DNA from: Klenkia soli
Lineage (GTDB): Bacteria > Actinomycetota > Actinomycetes > Mycobacteriales > Geodermatophilaceae
Assembly: GCF_900103975.1 (NCBI RefSeq)
Contig: NZ_FNIR01000011.1
Span: 62,001 to 126,000 of the forward strand
DNA: 64,000 bases
Reading direction: 5' to 3'
Positions 8,198 to 16,534 of the stretch are shown in pieces. The notes beneath the pieces were generated by a model, which did not search any database, was not told the DNA's origin, and was given only the letters and a program-made list of their open reading frames with translations. How positions within the stretch are numbered: position 1 is the stretch's first letter; every line of letters begins with the position of its first letter. The position numbers and the translations under genes are program-made.

Positions 8198-10000
8198 TCA
8201 GTCCAGCCGCAGGGCGACCAGCGCGACGTCGTCCTCGGAGCCGGCCGGCCGCAGCCGGCCGACCACCTCGTCGCAGAACGCCTCCAGCGCCGCGCGCCCC
8301 GGCGCCACCGGGCCCAGCTCGGCCAGCAGGGCCGCGAGCCTGGGCAGCCCGTCGTCCAGCGGCATCTCGCGGCTCTCGACCAACCCGTCGGTGTAGAGCA
8401 GCACCGTCGAGCCCGGGGCGACCAGCAGCTCGTGCTCGGTGCGCGGCGACCGGTCGTCGACCCCCAGCATCAGGTCGGCCCGGGCGGTGGCGAGCTCCTG
8501 CACCGTGCCGTCGGCGCGCAGCACCATGATCGGCGGGTGCCCGGCGTTGGACCAGCGCACCCGGGTGCCCCCGGGGCCGCCCCCGGGCTCCAGCCGGGCG
8601 ATGGCCGCGGTGCCCATGGTGTCGACCTGCAGGCCGGTCATCGCGCGGTCGAGGTCGGCCAGGACGGCGGCCGGACCCCACCCGGCCCGGTGCGCGATGC
8701 CGCGCAGCAGCCCGCGCAGCTGGCCCATCGCCGCCGCGGCCTCGGTGTCGTGCCCGACGACGTCGCCGATCACCACCATCGTGCCGCCGTCGGGCTGGCG
8801 GAACGCGTCGTACCAGTCGCCGCCCACCTGGGCCGCCTCGGCCGCGGGCAGGTAGCGGACGGCGACCAGGGCCCCGGGGGTGGCCGGCGGCGCGGTGAGC
8901 AGGCTCAGCTGCAGCTCCTCGGCGATCCGCCGCTGCTGCTCGTACAGCCGGACGCTGTCGAGGGCGAGGGCGGCCCGGTCGGCCACCTCGCGGCCGGCGG
9001 CCAGGTCGTCGGCGTCCATCGGCGGTCGGCCGGGGCCGCGGTGCACCCACAGCACCCCCACCTCGCGGTCACGCGCGACGAGCGGGAAGGCCACCGCGCC
9101 CTCGGGCGCCTCGCCCGGGGTGGTGGTCGCGGTGTCGCCGAGCACCGGCACGACGGCCCGGGCCAGCTGGGCCAGCGCCGACCCGGGGGTGAGGTCGCCG
9201 GCCAGCATGGCCCCGAAGCCGGCCGTGACCTCGGCGATCATCGCCAGCCGGGCGGCGCTGCGGACCAGCTGCTCCTGCGCGCGGCGGCGCTGGGTCACGT
9301 CGAGGAAGTACACGCTCAGGCCGTCGGGCCCCGGCCAGGCGCGCACCTCGAACCAGGCGTCGAGCGGCGGCGGGTAGTAGGCGTCGAACACCACCGGCTG
9401 ACCGGTCTCGACGGCGGACCGGTAGTGCATCTCGAAGTCGCTGCCCAGCGCGTGCGGGAACAGCTCCCACATCACCCCGCCGAGCAGCTCGTCGCGGCCG
9501 CGGCCCAGCACCCGCTCGGCCTCGGCGTTGACGTAGCTGAACCGCCAGTCGGCGTCGAGGGAGAAGAAGGCCGCCGACATCGACTCCAGCACCCGCGACA
9601 CCCGTGCCTCGGCGTCGCGCTGCCCGGTGGTGTCGTAGGCGACCCCGAGGATGCGGGCGGTGCGGCCGGTCTCGTCGGCGATCGCCCGGCCGCGGCCGAC
9701 CACCCACCGCGTGGTGCCGTCGGGCCGCTGCACCCGGTACTCGACGTCGAGAGCACCGACCGTGTCGATGGTCTGCTGGATCGCGTCGCCCACCCGCCCG
9801 ACGTCGTCGGGGTGCAGGCGGTCGGTGAAGTCGGCCAGCGTCTCGCCGAAGGAGCCCCGCTCGTAGCCGAACATCTCGACCAGCCGGTCGTCCCAGACCA
9901 GCCGCCCCGAGGCGAGGTCGAGGTCGAAGCTGCCGATGCCGGCGGCCTCGGCGGCCAGCTCCTGGACCAGGGCCGTCATCGGCAGATCACGACCCTCCAT
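8198..10000 (-). CDS. PAS-PAS-GAF-PP2C (SpoIIE/RsbU-type) serine phosphatase
   Basis: A 600-residue signalling phosphatase. A PAS domain with PAC segment occupies about residues 15-140 (SGRLVWDDRLVEMFGYE; VEYRVQRPDGTTRWVVGRG), and a second PAS about 140-260 (LDADWRFSYVNAEAERVLG). A GAF-like region runs about 265-370. The SpoIIE-type PP2C domain follows, with metal-binding acidic motifs at VGGDWYDAF and VVIGDVVGHD, then WSNAGHPPIMVL, VLLYTDGLVESR and a terminal DDVALVALRLD. It probably dephosphorylates a STAS anti-anti-sigma protein in response to a PAS/GAF signal. No membrane segment is seen, so it is cytoplasmic. ATG 10000 and ATG 9979 are both possible starts. Confidence 0.88.
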   Translation of the reverse strand: MEGRDLPMTALVQELAAEAAGIGSFDLDLASGRLVWDDRLVEMFGYERGSFGETLADFTDRLHPDDVGRVGDAIQQTIDTVGALDVEYRVQRPDGTTRWVVGRGRAIADETGRTARILGVAYDTTGQRDAEARVSRVLESMSAAFFSLDADWRFSYVNAEAERVLGRGRDELLGGVMWELFPHALGSDFEMHYRSAVETGQPVVFDAYYPPPLDAWFEVRAWPGPDGLSVYFLDVTQRRRAQEQLVRSAARLAMIAEVTAGFGAMLAGDLTPGSALAQLARAVVPVLGDTATTTPGEAPEGAVAFPLVARDREVGVLWVHRGPGRPPMDADDLAAGREVADRAALALDSVRLYEQQRRIAEELQLSLLTAPPATPGALVAVRYLPAAEAAQVGGDWYDAFRQPDGGTMVVIGDVVGHDTEAAAAMGQLRGLLRGIAHRAGWGPAAVLADLDRAMTGLQVDTMGTAAIARLEPGGGPGGTRVRWSNAGHPPIMVLRADGTVQELATARADLMLGVDDRSPRTEHELLVAPGSTVLLYTDGLVESREMPLDDGLPRLAALLAELGPVAPGRAALEAFCDEVVGRLRPAGSEDDVALVALRLD

Positions 10001-10056
10001 GCCCCGATCATGCCTGTGCCCACCGACAGCCGCCGCAGGCCGGGCAGGATGTCGGC

Positions 10057-10455
10057 GTGACCGGTGTCGACGAGGTGCTGGCCCGCGCCCGCGAGGGCGT
10101 CGTCCGGTTGGACCCCGCGGGCACGGCGGCGGCGCAGGTCCGCGGGGCCCTCGTCGTCGACACCCGGACCGAGACCCAGCGCGCCGAGCAGGGCGAGGTC
10201 CCCGGCGCCCTGGTCATCGACCGGACCGTGCTCGAGTGGCGGCTGGACCCCACCGGCAGCCACCGCATCCCCGAGGCAACCGGCTGGGACCTCGAGGTCG
10301 TCGTGGTCTGCCACGAGGGCTACAGCTCCAGCCTGGCCGCGGCGAGCCTGCGCGCGGTCGGCCTGCACCGGGCCACCGACCTGGCCGGTGGCTTCGCCGC
10401 GTGGCGGGACGCCGGGTTCCCGGTCGGGCGCGGCCCGGCCGACGTCCGGCGCTGA
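10057..10455 (+). CDS. Rhodanese-like domain protein
   Basis: A 132-residue single-domain rhodanese. The N-terminal CH2A-like segment ALVVDTRTETQRAEQGEVPG precedes the active-site loop VVCHEGYSSSLAA, with the catalytic cysteine at about residue 91, and the domain ends with LAGGFAAWRDAGFPV, the standard C-terminal rhodanese motif. It is likely a cytoplasmic sulfurtransferase; the sulfur acceptor is unknown. GTG 10057 is the start. It runs divergently from the PAS-PP2C phosphatase with only 56 bases between starts, so the two promoters overlap. Confidence 0.88.
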   Translation: MTGVDEVLARAREGVVRLDPAGTAAAQVRGALVVDTRTETQRAEQGEVPGALVIDRTVLEWRLDPTGSHRIPEATGWDLEVVVVCHEGYSSSLAAASLRAVGLHRATDLAGGFAAWRDAGFPVGRGPADVRR

Positions 10456-10490
10456 CGTCCCCGCTGAGGTCCCCCGGCTAGCGTCCGCGC

Positions 10491-11114
10491 ATGGCCACCA
10501 TCCACCTCGCCACGCTCACCCCCGGCAAGCTCGAGCTGCTGCAGGCCTGGGTCCCCGCGCAGCCCTGGGCGGCCGGGCTGGACACCTCGGCCCTGGAGCA
10601 GGTGGGCGCCTACCGGTTCGACGACCCGGCCGGCGAGGTCGGCACCGAGACCTTCCTGCTGCGCGCCGGCGACACGGTGCTGCACGTGCCGGTCACCTAC
10701 CGCGCGGAGCCCCTGGACGGCGCCGGGCTCGTGGGCGTCACCGAGCACTCCGTGCTGGGCACCCGGTACGTGCACGACGGCCCCACCGACCCGGTCTACG
10801 CCGCCGCCCTGGCCGCGGCGTTGCTCATGGGCAGCCCGCAGGCCGAGCTGGAGTACCAGACCCCCGGCGGCCCCGAGGTGCGCGAGCCCACCGCCCGCGT
10901 GCACACCGACGGCGCGCTCGGCACCGTCGTCCCGGCGGTCGGTCCGGTCACCACGACCACCGAGGGGACGACCACGCTGCTGCGCGCCGACGGCCAGGAG
11001 CTCGTGCTGCTCCGCGTGCTGGGCGGCGCGGAGGAGGGCGCCGTCGCCGGCCCGGTGCTGCGCGGCACCTGGTCCGGCCAGGACGAGCCCGTCCTCCTCG
11101 CCCTCGCCCGCTGA
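10491..11114 (+). CDS. Maltokinase N-terminal-cap-like domain protein
   Basis: A 207-residue protein starting MATIHLATLTPGKLELLQAW, followed by LGTRYVHDG and, near the end, VLRGTWSGQDEPVLLALAR. This is the stand-alone cap-like domain related to the N-terminus of mycobacterial maltokinase (the CG0192-related family). The kinase lobes of a real maltokinase are absent, so it should not phosphorylate maltose by itself. It may bind a sugar or partner protein; function is not established. It sits 35 bases downstream of the rhodanese and may be co-transcribed with it. A hairpin follows its stop. Confidence 0.75.
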   Translation: MATIHLATLTPGKLELLQAWVPAQPWAAGLDTSALEQVGAYRFDDPAGEVGTETFLLRAGDTVLHVPVTYRAEPLDGAGLVGVTEHSVLGTRYVHDGPTDPVYAAALAAALLMGSPQAELEYQTPGGPEVREPTARVHTDGALGTVVPAVGPVTTTTEGTTTLLRADGQELVLLRVLGGAEEGAVAGPVLRGTWSGQDEPVLLALAR

Positions 11115-11137
11115 CTGAGCCCGGCCCCGGACCCCGC

Positions 11138-11203
11138 CCCGCCCGATGTGACAAGACGTCGTGTCCCCGGCCGCGGACCCCGCGACGAGTCACATCGAGC
11201 GGG
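11138..11203. terminator. Long inverted repeat between convergent genes
   Basis: CCCGCCCGATGTGAC (11138-11152) is matched by GTCACATCGAGCGGG (11189-11203) with 14 of 15 pairs, and the 36-base interior is itself partly complementary. It lies between a plus-strand stop (11114) and a minus-strand stop (11215), as a bidirectional terminator would, although there is no T-run. The ATGTGAC core recalls the hairpins around the DUF559 gene at 57977 and 59118, so it may also be a dispersed repeat. Confidence 0.6.
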
Positions 11204-11214
11204 ACCCCAACCGG

Positions 11215-11628
11215 TCAGCGGATCCAGTAGCGCCGCTTCGCCGGTCCGCCGTCGGGGTTCTCGACGACGGTGTCCAGCACGCCGCCCCACCGCTCGATCG
11301 TCCGGGCCGACGCCGCGTTGCCCTCGTCGCAGTCGACGAGGACGGCGATGACGCCCTCGGACCGGGCCACGACGAGGCCCTGCCGCAGCATCTCCGCCGC
11401 GTACCCGCGCCCACGACGATCGGGCAGCACCCCGTAGCCGATGTGGCCGCCCACCCGGAGCAGTCGCTCGTCCAGCTCGTGCCGGACCGACGTCCGCCCG
11501 ACCAGGTCCGTCCCGACCCAGGCCAGCAGGAACGTGGCGGCCACCTGACCGGGCGGCAGCTCGGTCCCCCGCCGCAGGTCGTGCAGCCGGTCCAGGTAGG
11601 TCGACCACGACTCCTCGGGCCGGGACGA
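11215..11628 (-). pseudogene. GNAT acetyltransferase, 5'-truncated remnant
   Basis: From GTG 11544 the frame encodes 109 residues with the acetyl-CoA-binding motif A (GYGVLPDRRGRGYAAEML) and the motif B region NAASARTIERWGG. In-frame codons upstream of 11544 still read like this family (RPEESWSTYLDRLHDLRRGT, then LPPGQV), but no ATG, GTG or TTG precedes them, and they run into the 3' end of the gamma-glutamyltransferase gene. The first 50-60 residues normally present are missing. Most likely a deletion removed the 5' end; a short protein from GTG 11544 remains possible but would lack part of the fold. Confidence 0.65.
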
Positions 11629-11632
11629 CGGC

Positions 11633-13489
11633 TCATCGACCGACGGCGTAGCCCTGCATGCCGCGGGGGTTGGCCGCCGCGTGCAGCAGGCCCGTGGTGG
11701 GGTCCGCGCTGACCGCCGACAGCCGGCCCAGCGACCACGGGTCGGCCACGACGACGGTGTGCCCGCGGCGGCGCAGGTCGGCGATGACGTCGTCCCCCAC
11801 CCGGGACTCCACGACCACCTCGCCGACGTTCGTCTCGCGCGGGTAGAACGACGACGGGAAGGCCGTGGTGTGCCAGGCCGGGGCGTCGATCGCGGCCTGC
11901 AGGTCCAGCCCGCGGACGGTGTGCGCCAGCCAGAAGCACAGCTGCCACTGCTCCTGCTGGTCGCCGCCCGGGGTGCCGAAGGCCAGCCAGCGCCCGGTCT
12001 GCCGGTCCTGGGCCAGGGTCGGCGTCAGGGTGGTGCGGGGCCGCTTACGCGGGGCCAGGGAGTTGGGCAGACCGCGGTCCAGCCAGAACATCTGGGCCCG
12101 GGTGCCGAGCGGGAAGCCCAGCTCGGGGATGACCGGCGAGCTCTGCAGCCAGCCGCCCGAGGGGGTGGCCGAGACGATGTTGCCCCAGCGGTCGACGACG
12201 TCGACGTGGCAGGTGTCGCCGCGGGTGGTGCCGTCGCGCTCGGTGATCTGCTCGCCGGTGCGCTGGACGGTGGGCTCACCGCTCTGCCCGACTGTCGGCT
12301 CGCCGACCCCGGCGCCGGTGCTGAAGCTCCCGGACGGGTCCGTCACGTGCCGGGGGAGCCGGGGCGGGCGCCCGTCCGGTGACCCGGGCCGCAAGGTCAG
12401 GCTTGCGGTGTCACCGACGAGCGCCCGCCTCGCGGCGGTGTACTGCGGGTCGAGCAACTGCGTGATCGGGACGTCGGGCATGTCCCCGTACCAGGCCTCG
12501 CGGTCGCCCATGGCCAGCTTGACCGCCTCGACGGTGGCGTGGACGACCTCGGCCGATGGCGCCTGCTGCCCTGCTCCCTCGCCCGGTGCCAACCCCGGGA
12601 CCCCGTCCAGCATCGCCAGCGTCTGCAGCATCGCCGGTCCCTGGGACCACGGCCCGGCCTTCGAGACGTCCCACCCTCGCCAGTCGGTCGTGACCGGGGG
12701 CTCGTACGTCGGCTGCCAGCTGGCCAGGTCGTGCCCGGTGAGGAAACCCGCGTGGTCACGACCGGAGTCGTCACGCACGGGGCGCCGGGAGAACACGTCG
12801 ATCGCATCGGCGACGAATCCGGAGTACCAGGCCGCGAGCGCCGCATCGATGCCTGCCTCACGGGAGGGTCCGCGCGCTGCGTCGAGCAGCCGGCGGTACG
12901 TGGAGGCGAGAGCTGGGTTGCGGAACAGGCGGCCTGCTGCCGGAGGAGCTCCGTCGGCGGCGAGCCAGGTGGCGGCCGAGGTCGGCCAGTGGGTGGAGAA
13001 GTGCTCGGAGACCGAGGCGACGGTCGCTGCCACCCGTGGGGAGAGCGGGTGGCCGGACTCGGCGTACTCGACCGCGAAGCGGAGGACGGCGTCCAGCGGC
13101 AGGCTGCCGTGGTCGCGGAGGAGGGTCAGCCAGGCACCGACAGCACCGGGGACGGTGGCCGCGAGCAGGCCCGTACCGGGGACCAGCTCGAGACCGAGTG
13201 CCTCGAATCCTTCGATGGTGGCTGCGGCCGGGGAGACCCCCTGGCCCGACAGGACGGCGGCCCGGCCCGCGAGCCCACCGGACCCGCCGCGGGCGAAGAC
13301 GACCGGGACCTCGCCACCGGGCCCGTTGAGGTGCGGCTCGACGACGTGGAGCACGAAACCAGCGGCGACGGCGGCGTCGAACGCGTTCCCGCCGGCCTCG
13401 AGGGTCGCCATCCCGGCCGAGCTGGCGAGCCAGTGCGTCGAGGCGACCATGCCGAAGGTGCCGGTGAGCTCGGGGCGGGTCGTGAACAC
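11633..13489 (-). CDS. Gamma-glutamyltransferase family protein
   Basis: A 618-residue Ntn-hydrolase of the GGT family. The N-terminal part shows GMVASTHWLASSAGMATLEA and GGNAFDAAVAAGFVLHVVEP, and the autoprocessing site is visible as TRGDTCHVDVVDRWGN, where the threonine becomes the N-terminal nucleophile of the small subunit. The C-terminal ending ANPRGMQGYAVGR is family-typical, so the gene is complete. Just before the cleavage site is a short repetitive insert (GVGEPTVGQSGEPTVQRTGE). No signal peptide is evident, so it looks cytoplasmic, like the acylase-like GGT relatives. GTG 13489 is the start; its 5' end overlaps another frame from the upstream hypothetical gene. Confidence 0.88.
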   Translation of the reverse strand: MFTTRPELTGTFGMVASTHWLASSAGMATLEAGGNAFDAAVAAGFVLHVVEPHLNGPGGEVPVVFARGGSGGLAGRAAVLSGQGVSPAAATIEGFEALGLELVPGTGLLAATVPGAVGAWLTLLRDHGSLPLDAVLRFAVEYAESGHPLSPRVAATVASVSEHFSTHWPTSAATWLAADGAPPAAGRLFRNPALASTYRRLLDAARGPSREAGIDAALAAWYSGFVADAIDVFSRRPVRDDSGRDHAGFLTGHDLASWQPTYEPPVTTDWRGWDVSKAGPWSQGPAMLQTLAMLDGVPGLAPGEGAGQQAPSAEVVHATVEAVKLAMGDREAWYGDMPDVPITQLLDPQYTAARRALVGDTASLTLRPGSPDGRPPRLPRHVTDPSGSFSTGAGVGEPTVGQSGEPTVQRTGEQITERDGTTRGDTCHVDVVDRWGNIVSATPSGGWLQSSPVIPELGFPLGTRAQMFWLDRGLPNSLAPRKRPRTTLTPTLAQDRQTGRWLAFGTPGGDQQEQWQLCFWLAHTVRGLDLQAAIDAPAWHTTAFPSSFYPRETNVGEVVVESRVGDDVIADLRRRGHTVVVADPWSLGRLSAVSADPTTGLLHAAANPRGMQGYAVGR

Positions 13490-14109
13490 CTGGCCAACCT
13501 ACGGACCCCGCTGCTGGGGCGCAGCGTGCCCGAGGGACCGGCCGACCAGGCCACGCCCCGCACCACCGCACGACGCCGCGTCCGGACCACAGGACGGGAC
13601 GCCGGGACCGGCGCGGGGGAGGCAGCGCGACGGGGCAGCAGCACGGACGGCGTCGTCCGGGCGGCACCGGCGGGACGGACCGGGGCCGGCTTGGGCAGCT
13701 CCACCATCGGGGCCGGGTCGTCGTCGTCCGGGGCGCGGTGCCGGCCGAGGGGGACGAGCGGCGCGACGGGGACGGGCCGGCCCCAGGCGAGGTTCTCGCC
13801 GTCCGGTCCGGCGCCCCAGGAACCCAGGGTGCGGTAGCCGCTGCGGATGGCGTGGCGGATCCAGGCCACCAGCCGGACGAGCGTCAGCACGGGGGCCGGC
13901 GCCCGGCGGGGGCGCGGTGCGTGCCGGGGGACGAGTCTGGCCACCGGGAACGCCTGGTGGGTGGCCACGGCGAGCCGGGCCAGCTCGACCCGCTGCGCCG
14001 ACGTGAGCCGGGACAGCGGGATCACCGGGGCGCGGACGTCGTCGTCGGCGGCCCGCAGCCTGGCGGCGCTGCTGGGTCGGATGACCGGGTACTGCAGCGT
14101 GTCGGGCAC
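13126..14109 (-). CDS. Hypothetical protein whose 3' part overlaps the GGT gene
   Basis: GTG 14109 has a strong ribosome site (GGAGAGGAGAG about five bases upstream). The first 50 residues look like a genuine protein: DTLQYPVIRPSSAARLRAAD, then VIPLSRLTSAQRVELARL. From about residue 120 it becomes a Pro/Ala/Arg-rich stretch. No stop occurs until 13126, so the frame runs 364 bases into the GGT gene in another frame. Such a long same-strand overlap is unusual; a small frameshift or lost stop near 13500-13600 would explain it, and the real protein may be only about 150-200 residues. I recognise no family. Confidence 0.45.
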   Translation of the reverse strand: MPDTLQYPVIRPSSAARLRAADDDVRAPVIPLSRLTSAQRVELARLAVATHQAFPVARLVPRHAPRPRRAPAPVLTLVRLVAWIRHAIRSGYRTLGSWGAGPDGENLAWGRPVPVAPLVPLGRHRAPDDDDPAPMVELPKPAPVRPAGAARTTPSVLLPRRAASPAPVPASRPVVRTRRRAVVRGVAWSAGPSGTLRPSSGVRRLARCSRPAPSSPAPSAWSPRRTGSPARPGWRPSRPAGTRSTPPSPLVSCSTSSSRTSTGPVARSRSSSPAAGPVGSRAGPPSCRARGSPRPQPPSKDSRHSVSSWSPVRACSRPPSPVLSVPG

Positions 14110-14402
14110 GGGGCTCTCCTCTCCTTCTGGTCGTGAGCCGCAGCCGGGGAAGCAGCTGCGGTCAGGGAGAAGAGTGGCTCGTGGGACGTGCGGGATCGGC
14201 GTTGCGCGACACGACCTGGAGGGCGCGTGACCGAACCGTTGTCAACGGCGCGTCGCGGGTCGGCGACCGGCCTCCCCGGCGAACCACAAGTCGACCCGTA
14301 ACGGCATTTCCGCAGGTCGAGATACGGAACGACGTCGGTGACCTCGCGGCGCGACGTGTGGGGCTGGCGTGTCGCGCGGGACGGACGGGGTCGCTGGGGG
14401 TG
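14110..14402. other. Intergenic region with two small palindromes
   Basis: No gene is supported here. It holds the promoter side of the minus-strand hypothetical gene starting at 14109. CCGCAGC (14138-14144) pairs with GCTGCGG (14155-14161), and CCGTTGTCAACGG (14236-14248) is a perfect 6-1-6 palindrome that could be a repressor site. The stretch is slightly less GC-rich than the surrounding genes, as expected for a regulatory region. Confidence 0.5.
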
Positions 14403-14738
14403 TCAGGGACGCCGGACGACGCCGGGGTCGGCGCCCACCGCGCGCAGTGCCTGCACCAGCAACGTGCCCAGCGGGCCCTCGGCCACCGTGTAGTAGACGA
14501 AGGTGCCCTCGCGGCGGCCCTGGACCAGCCCGGCCAGCCGCAGCTTGGACAGGTGCTGGCTCACCGCCGTGGGCGAGGTGCCGGCCAGCTCGGCGAGGCA
14601 GGCCACGTTGCTCTCGCCCTGGGCCAGCGCCCACAGCACCGAGAACCGGGTGGGGTCCGAGAGCATGCGCAGCAGGTCGGTGGCCGACCGGACCTGGGCA
14701 GGGTCGGGCATCGCGAAGTCGTCGATGCCCTGGTGCAC
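14403..14738 (-). CDS. ArsR-family transcriptional regulator
   Basis: A 111-residue winged-helix repressor of the ArsR/SmtB family. The DNA-binding segment TSPTAVSQHLSKLRLAGLV follows DLLRMLSDPTRFSVLWALA, and the wing is RREGTFVYYTV. A cysteine in VACLAEL at the start of the helix-turn-helix, together with a His and Asp near the N-terminus (HQGIDDF), resembles the NmtR/CmtR-like metal sensors, but I would not assign a metal. Starts at GTG 14738 or ATG 14711. It is divergent from the nucleoside hydrolase gene with 31 bases between starts, so it may control both. Confidence 0.85.
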   Translation of the reverse strand: MHQGIDDFAMPDPAQVRSATDLLRMLSDPTRFSVLWALAQGESNVACLAELAGTSPTAVSQHLSKLRLAGLVQGRREGTFVYYTVAEGPLGTLLVQALRAVGADPGVVRRP

Positions 14739-14769
14739 ACGACGGATGCTAGTGCGGCAGGCTCACGGC

Positions 14770-15714
14770 GTGGCCGAACGCATCCCGCTCGTGATCGACA
14801 CCGACCCGGGCATCGACGACGCCCTCGCGATCCTGCTGGCGCTGGCCAGCCCCGAGGTGGACCTGCGGCTGATCACCGCGGTGCACGGCAACGTCGAGCT
14901 GGCGCAGACCACCGAGAACGCGCTGCGGGTGCTGCACCTGGCCGGCCGGTCCGACGTCCCGGTCGCCGCCGGCGCCGCCGGCCCGCTGGTGCACCCGCTC
15001 CCCGAGCGGGCCGGGCACGTGCACGGCGCAGCCGGCCTGGGCGGGGTGGAGCTGCCGGCCTCCCCCGCCGGGCTCGACCCGAGGCCCGCCGTGGTCGCCC
15101 TGGCCGAGCTGCTCATGGAGCAGGACCCCGGCACGGTGACCGTCGCGCCGATCGGGCCGCTGACCAACATCGCCCTGCTGCTGCACGTGTTCCCCGAGGC
15201 CGCGGCCCGGATCGGGCGCGTGGTGTGGATGGGCGGCTCGGCCACCCGCGGCGGCAACGTCACCGCGGCGGCGGAGTTCAACGCCTGGGCCGACCCCGAG
15301 GCGGCCGCGGCGGTGCTCGGGTCCGGGCTGCCGGTGACCATGGTCGGGCTGGACGTCACGCTGCCCACCGTGCTCACCGAGGCCGGCATCGCCCGGTTCC
15401 GCGAGGGCGGCGGCGAGGTGGGCCGCACGGCGGCCGAGGTGCTCCGGCAGTACGTCGACGCCGCGCGTGACCGCTACGGCATCGACGGCGTGGTCGTGCA
15501 CGACGCGCTGGCCCTGACCGAGGCGATCGTCCCGGGCACGCTGGGGGTGGTGCGCCGCGAGGTCGTGGTCGGCACCACGCTGGGCGCGGCCCGCGGCCAG
15601 ACCCTCGTCGACCGGCGGGCGGTGGCCGCCGGCGGCGTCGACGTCGCCGAGACCGTCGACAGCGCGGCGGCGGTGGAGTTCCTGGTCAGCCGGCTGGAGT
15701 CCTACGGCTCCTGA
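14770..15714 (+). CDS. Nucleoside hydrolase (IUNH family)
   Basis: A 314-residue enzyme that hydrolyses the N-glycosidic bond of ribonucleosides to give base and ribose. The calcium-binding signature DTDPGIDDALAILLAL is at residues 10-25, and further family motifs are APIGPLTNIALLL, VVWMGGSATRGGN, AEFNAWADPEAAAAVL and the C-terminal VVHDALAL. Length is normal. It starts at GTG 14770, divergent from the ArsR gene. Its 3' end overlaps the convergent alpha/beta hydrolase by 13 bases. Likely role: nucleoside salvage. Confidence 0.92.
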   Translation: MAERIPLVIDTDPGIDDALAILLALASPEVDLRLITAVHGNVELAQTTENALRVLHLAGRSDVPVAAGAAGPLVHPLPERAGHVHGAAGLGGVELPASPAGLDPRPAVVALAELLMEQDPGTVTVAPIGPLTNIALLLHVFPEAAARIGRVVWMGGSATRGGNVTAAAEFNAWADPEAAAAVLGSGLPVTMVGLDVTLPTVLTEAGIARFREGGGEVGRTAAEVLRQYVDAARDRYGIDGVVVHDALALTEAIVPGTLGVVRREVVVGTTLGAARGQTLVDRRAVAAGGVDVAETVDSAAAVEFLVSRLESYGS

Positions 15715-16532
15715 TCGCGGCGCCGCTCGTCCAGGAAGGACCGCACCACCCCGGCCATCGCGTCGGCGTGCGTGAACAGGAACAGGTGACCGCCGCCCCG
15801 GACGACGTGCAGCCGGCCGTGCGGCAGCCGCGCGGCCATCAGCCGGGCGTTGGCCAGCGGGATGATCGGGTCGTCGTCCCCGGCCAGCACCAGCACCGGC
15901 ATCTCCAGCCGGTGCAGCCAGGGCAGGCTGGACCACCGGCGCAGCGCGGCGATCTGGCACAGGTAGCCGTAGGGCGTGGGCGGGTTCGCCGAGCGCTGCG
16001 CGGCGTGCTCGCCGAGCAGGTCGGGGTGGTGCTCGATGCCGCCGCCGTAGAGGGTCGGCGCGACCCGGGTCAGGTAGCCCGGCGAGTAGTACCGCATCGG
16101 CGAGGCCAGGATGCTGATCGCCGCCGGTCGGCCGGGCAGCGACACCCAGCCCGGGGTGGTGCCGGCCAGCACGACCCGCCGGACGACGTCCGGGTGCCGC
16201 CGGGCCAGCTCCTGCACCAGCGCCCCGCCCCACGACAGCCCGAGGACGTCGACCCGGTCGTGCCCGACCGCGTGCACCAGCTCGGCCACCATCCCGGCCA
16301 GCCTGCGCAGCGTGGGCGGGTAGGCCGGGGTGGAGCTCTCGCCCACCCCCGGGGCGTCGAAGGTGATGGTCTCCCGGTCGCGCACGTGGTCGCGGAAGGT
16401 GTCGAACAGGTCGCCGGTGGCCCCGATGCCGTTGACCAGCAGCAGCGGCCGGCCGAGACCGGCGCCCTCGACGCGGACCCGCAGGCGGAAGCCCGCGACG
16501 TCCAGGAGCCGGCCGTCGATGGTGCGGGCCAC
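15702..16532 (-). CDS. phaZ: Alpha/beta hydrolase, probable poly(3-hydroxyalkanoate) depolymerase
   Basis: A 276-residue alpha/beta hydrolase. The oxyanion-side motif LLLVNGIGATGDLFD, the nucleophile elbow VLGLSWGGALVQEL (Ser in GLSWGG), the acid LAGDDDPIIPL and the histidine GGGHLFLF are all present. The sequence resembles the intracellular medium-chain PHA depolymerases. That reading is supported by the gene lying two bases after the PHA synthase stop, on the same strand. The pair would polymerise and mobilise polyhydroxyalkanoate granules. GTG 16532 is the start. A more general esterase role cannot be excluded. Confidence 0.78.
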   Translation of the reverse strand: MARTIDGRLLDVAGFRLRVRVEGAGLGRPLLLVNGIGATGDLFDTFRDHVRDRETITFDAPGVGESSTPAYPPTLRRLAGMVAELVHAVGHDRVDVLGLSWGGALVQELARRHPDVVRRVVLAGTTPGWVSLPGRPAAISILASPMRYYSPGYLTRVAPTLYGGGIEHHPDLLGEHAAQRSANPPTPYGYLCQIAALRRWSSLPWLHRLEMPVLVLAGDDDPIIPLANARLMAARLPHGRLHVVRGGGHLFLFTHADAMAGVVRSFLDERRRDQEP

Positions 16533-16534
16533 GC

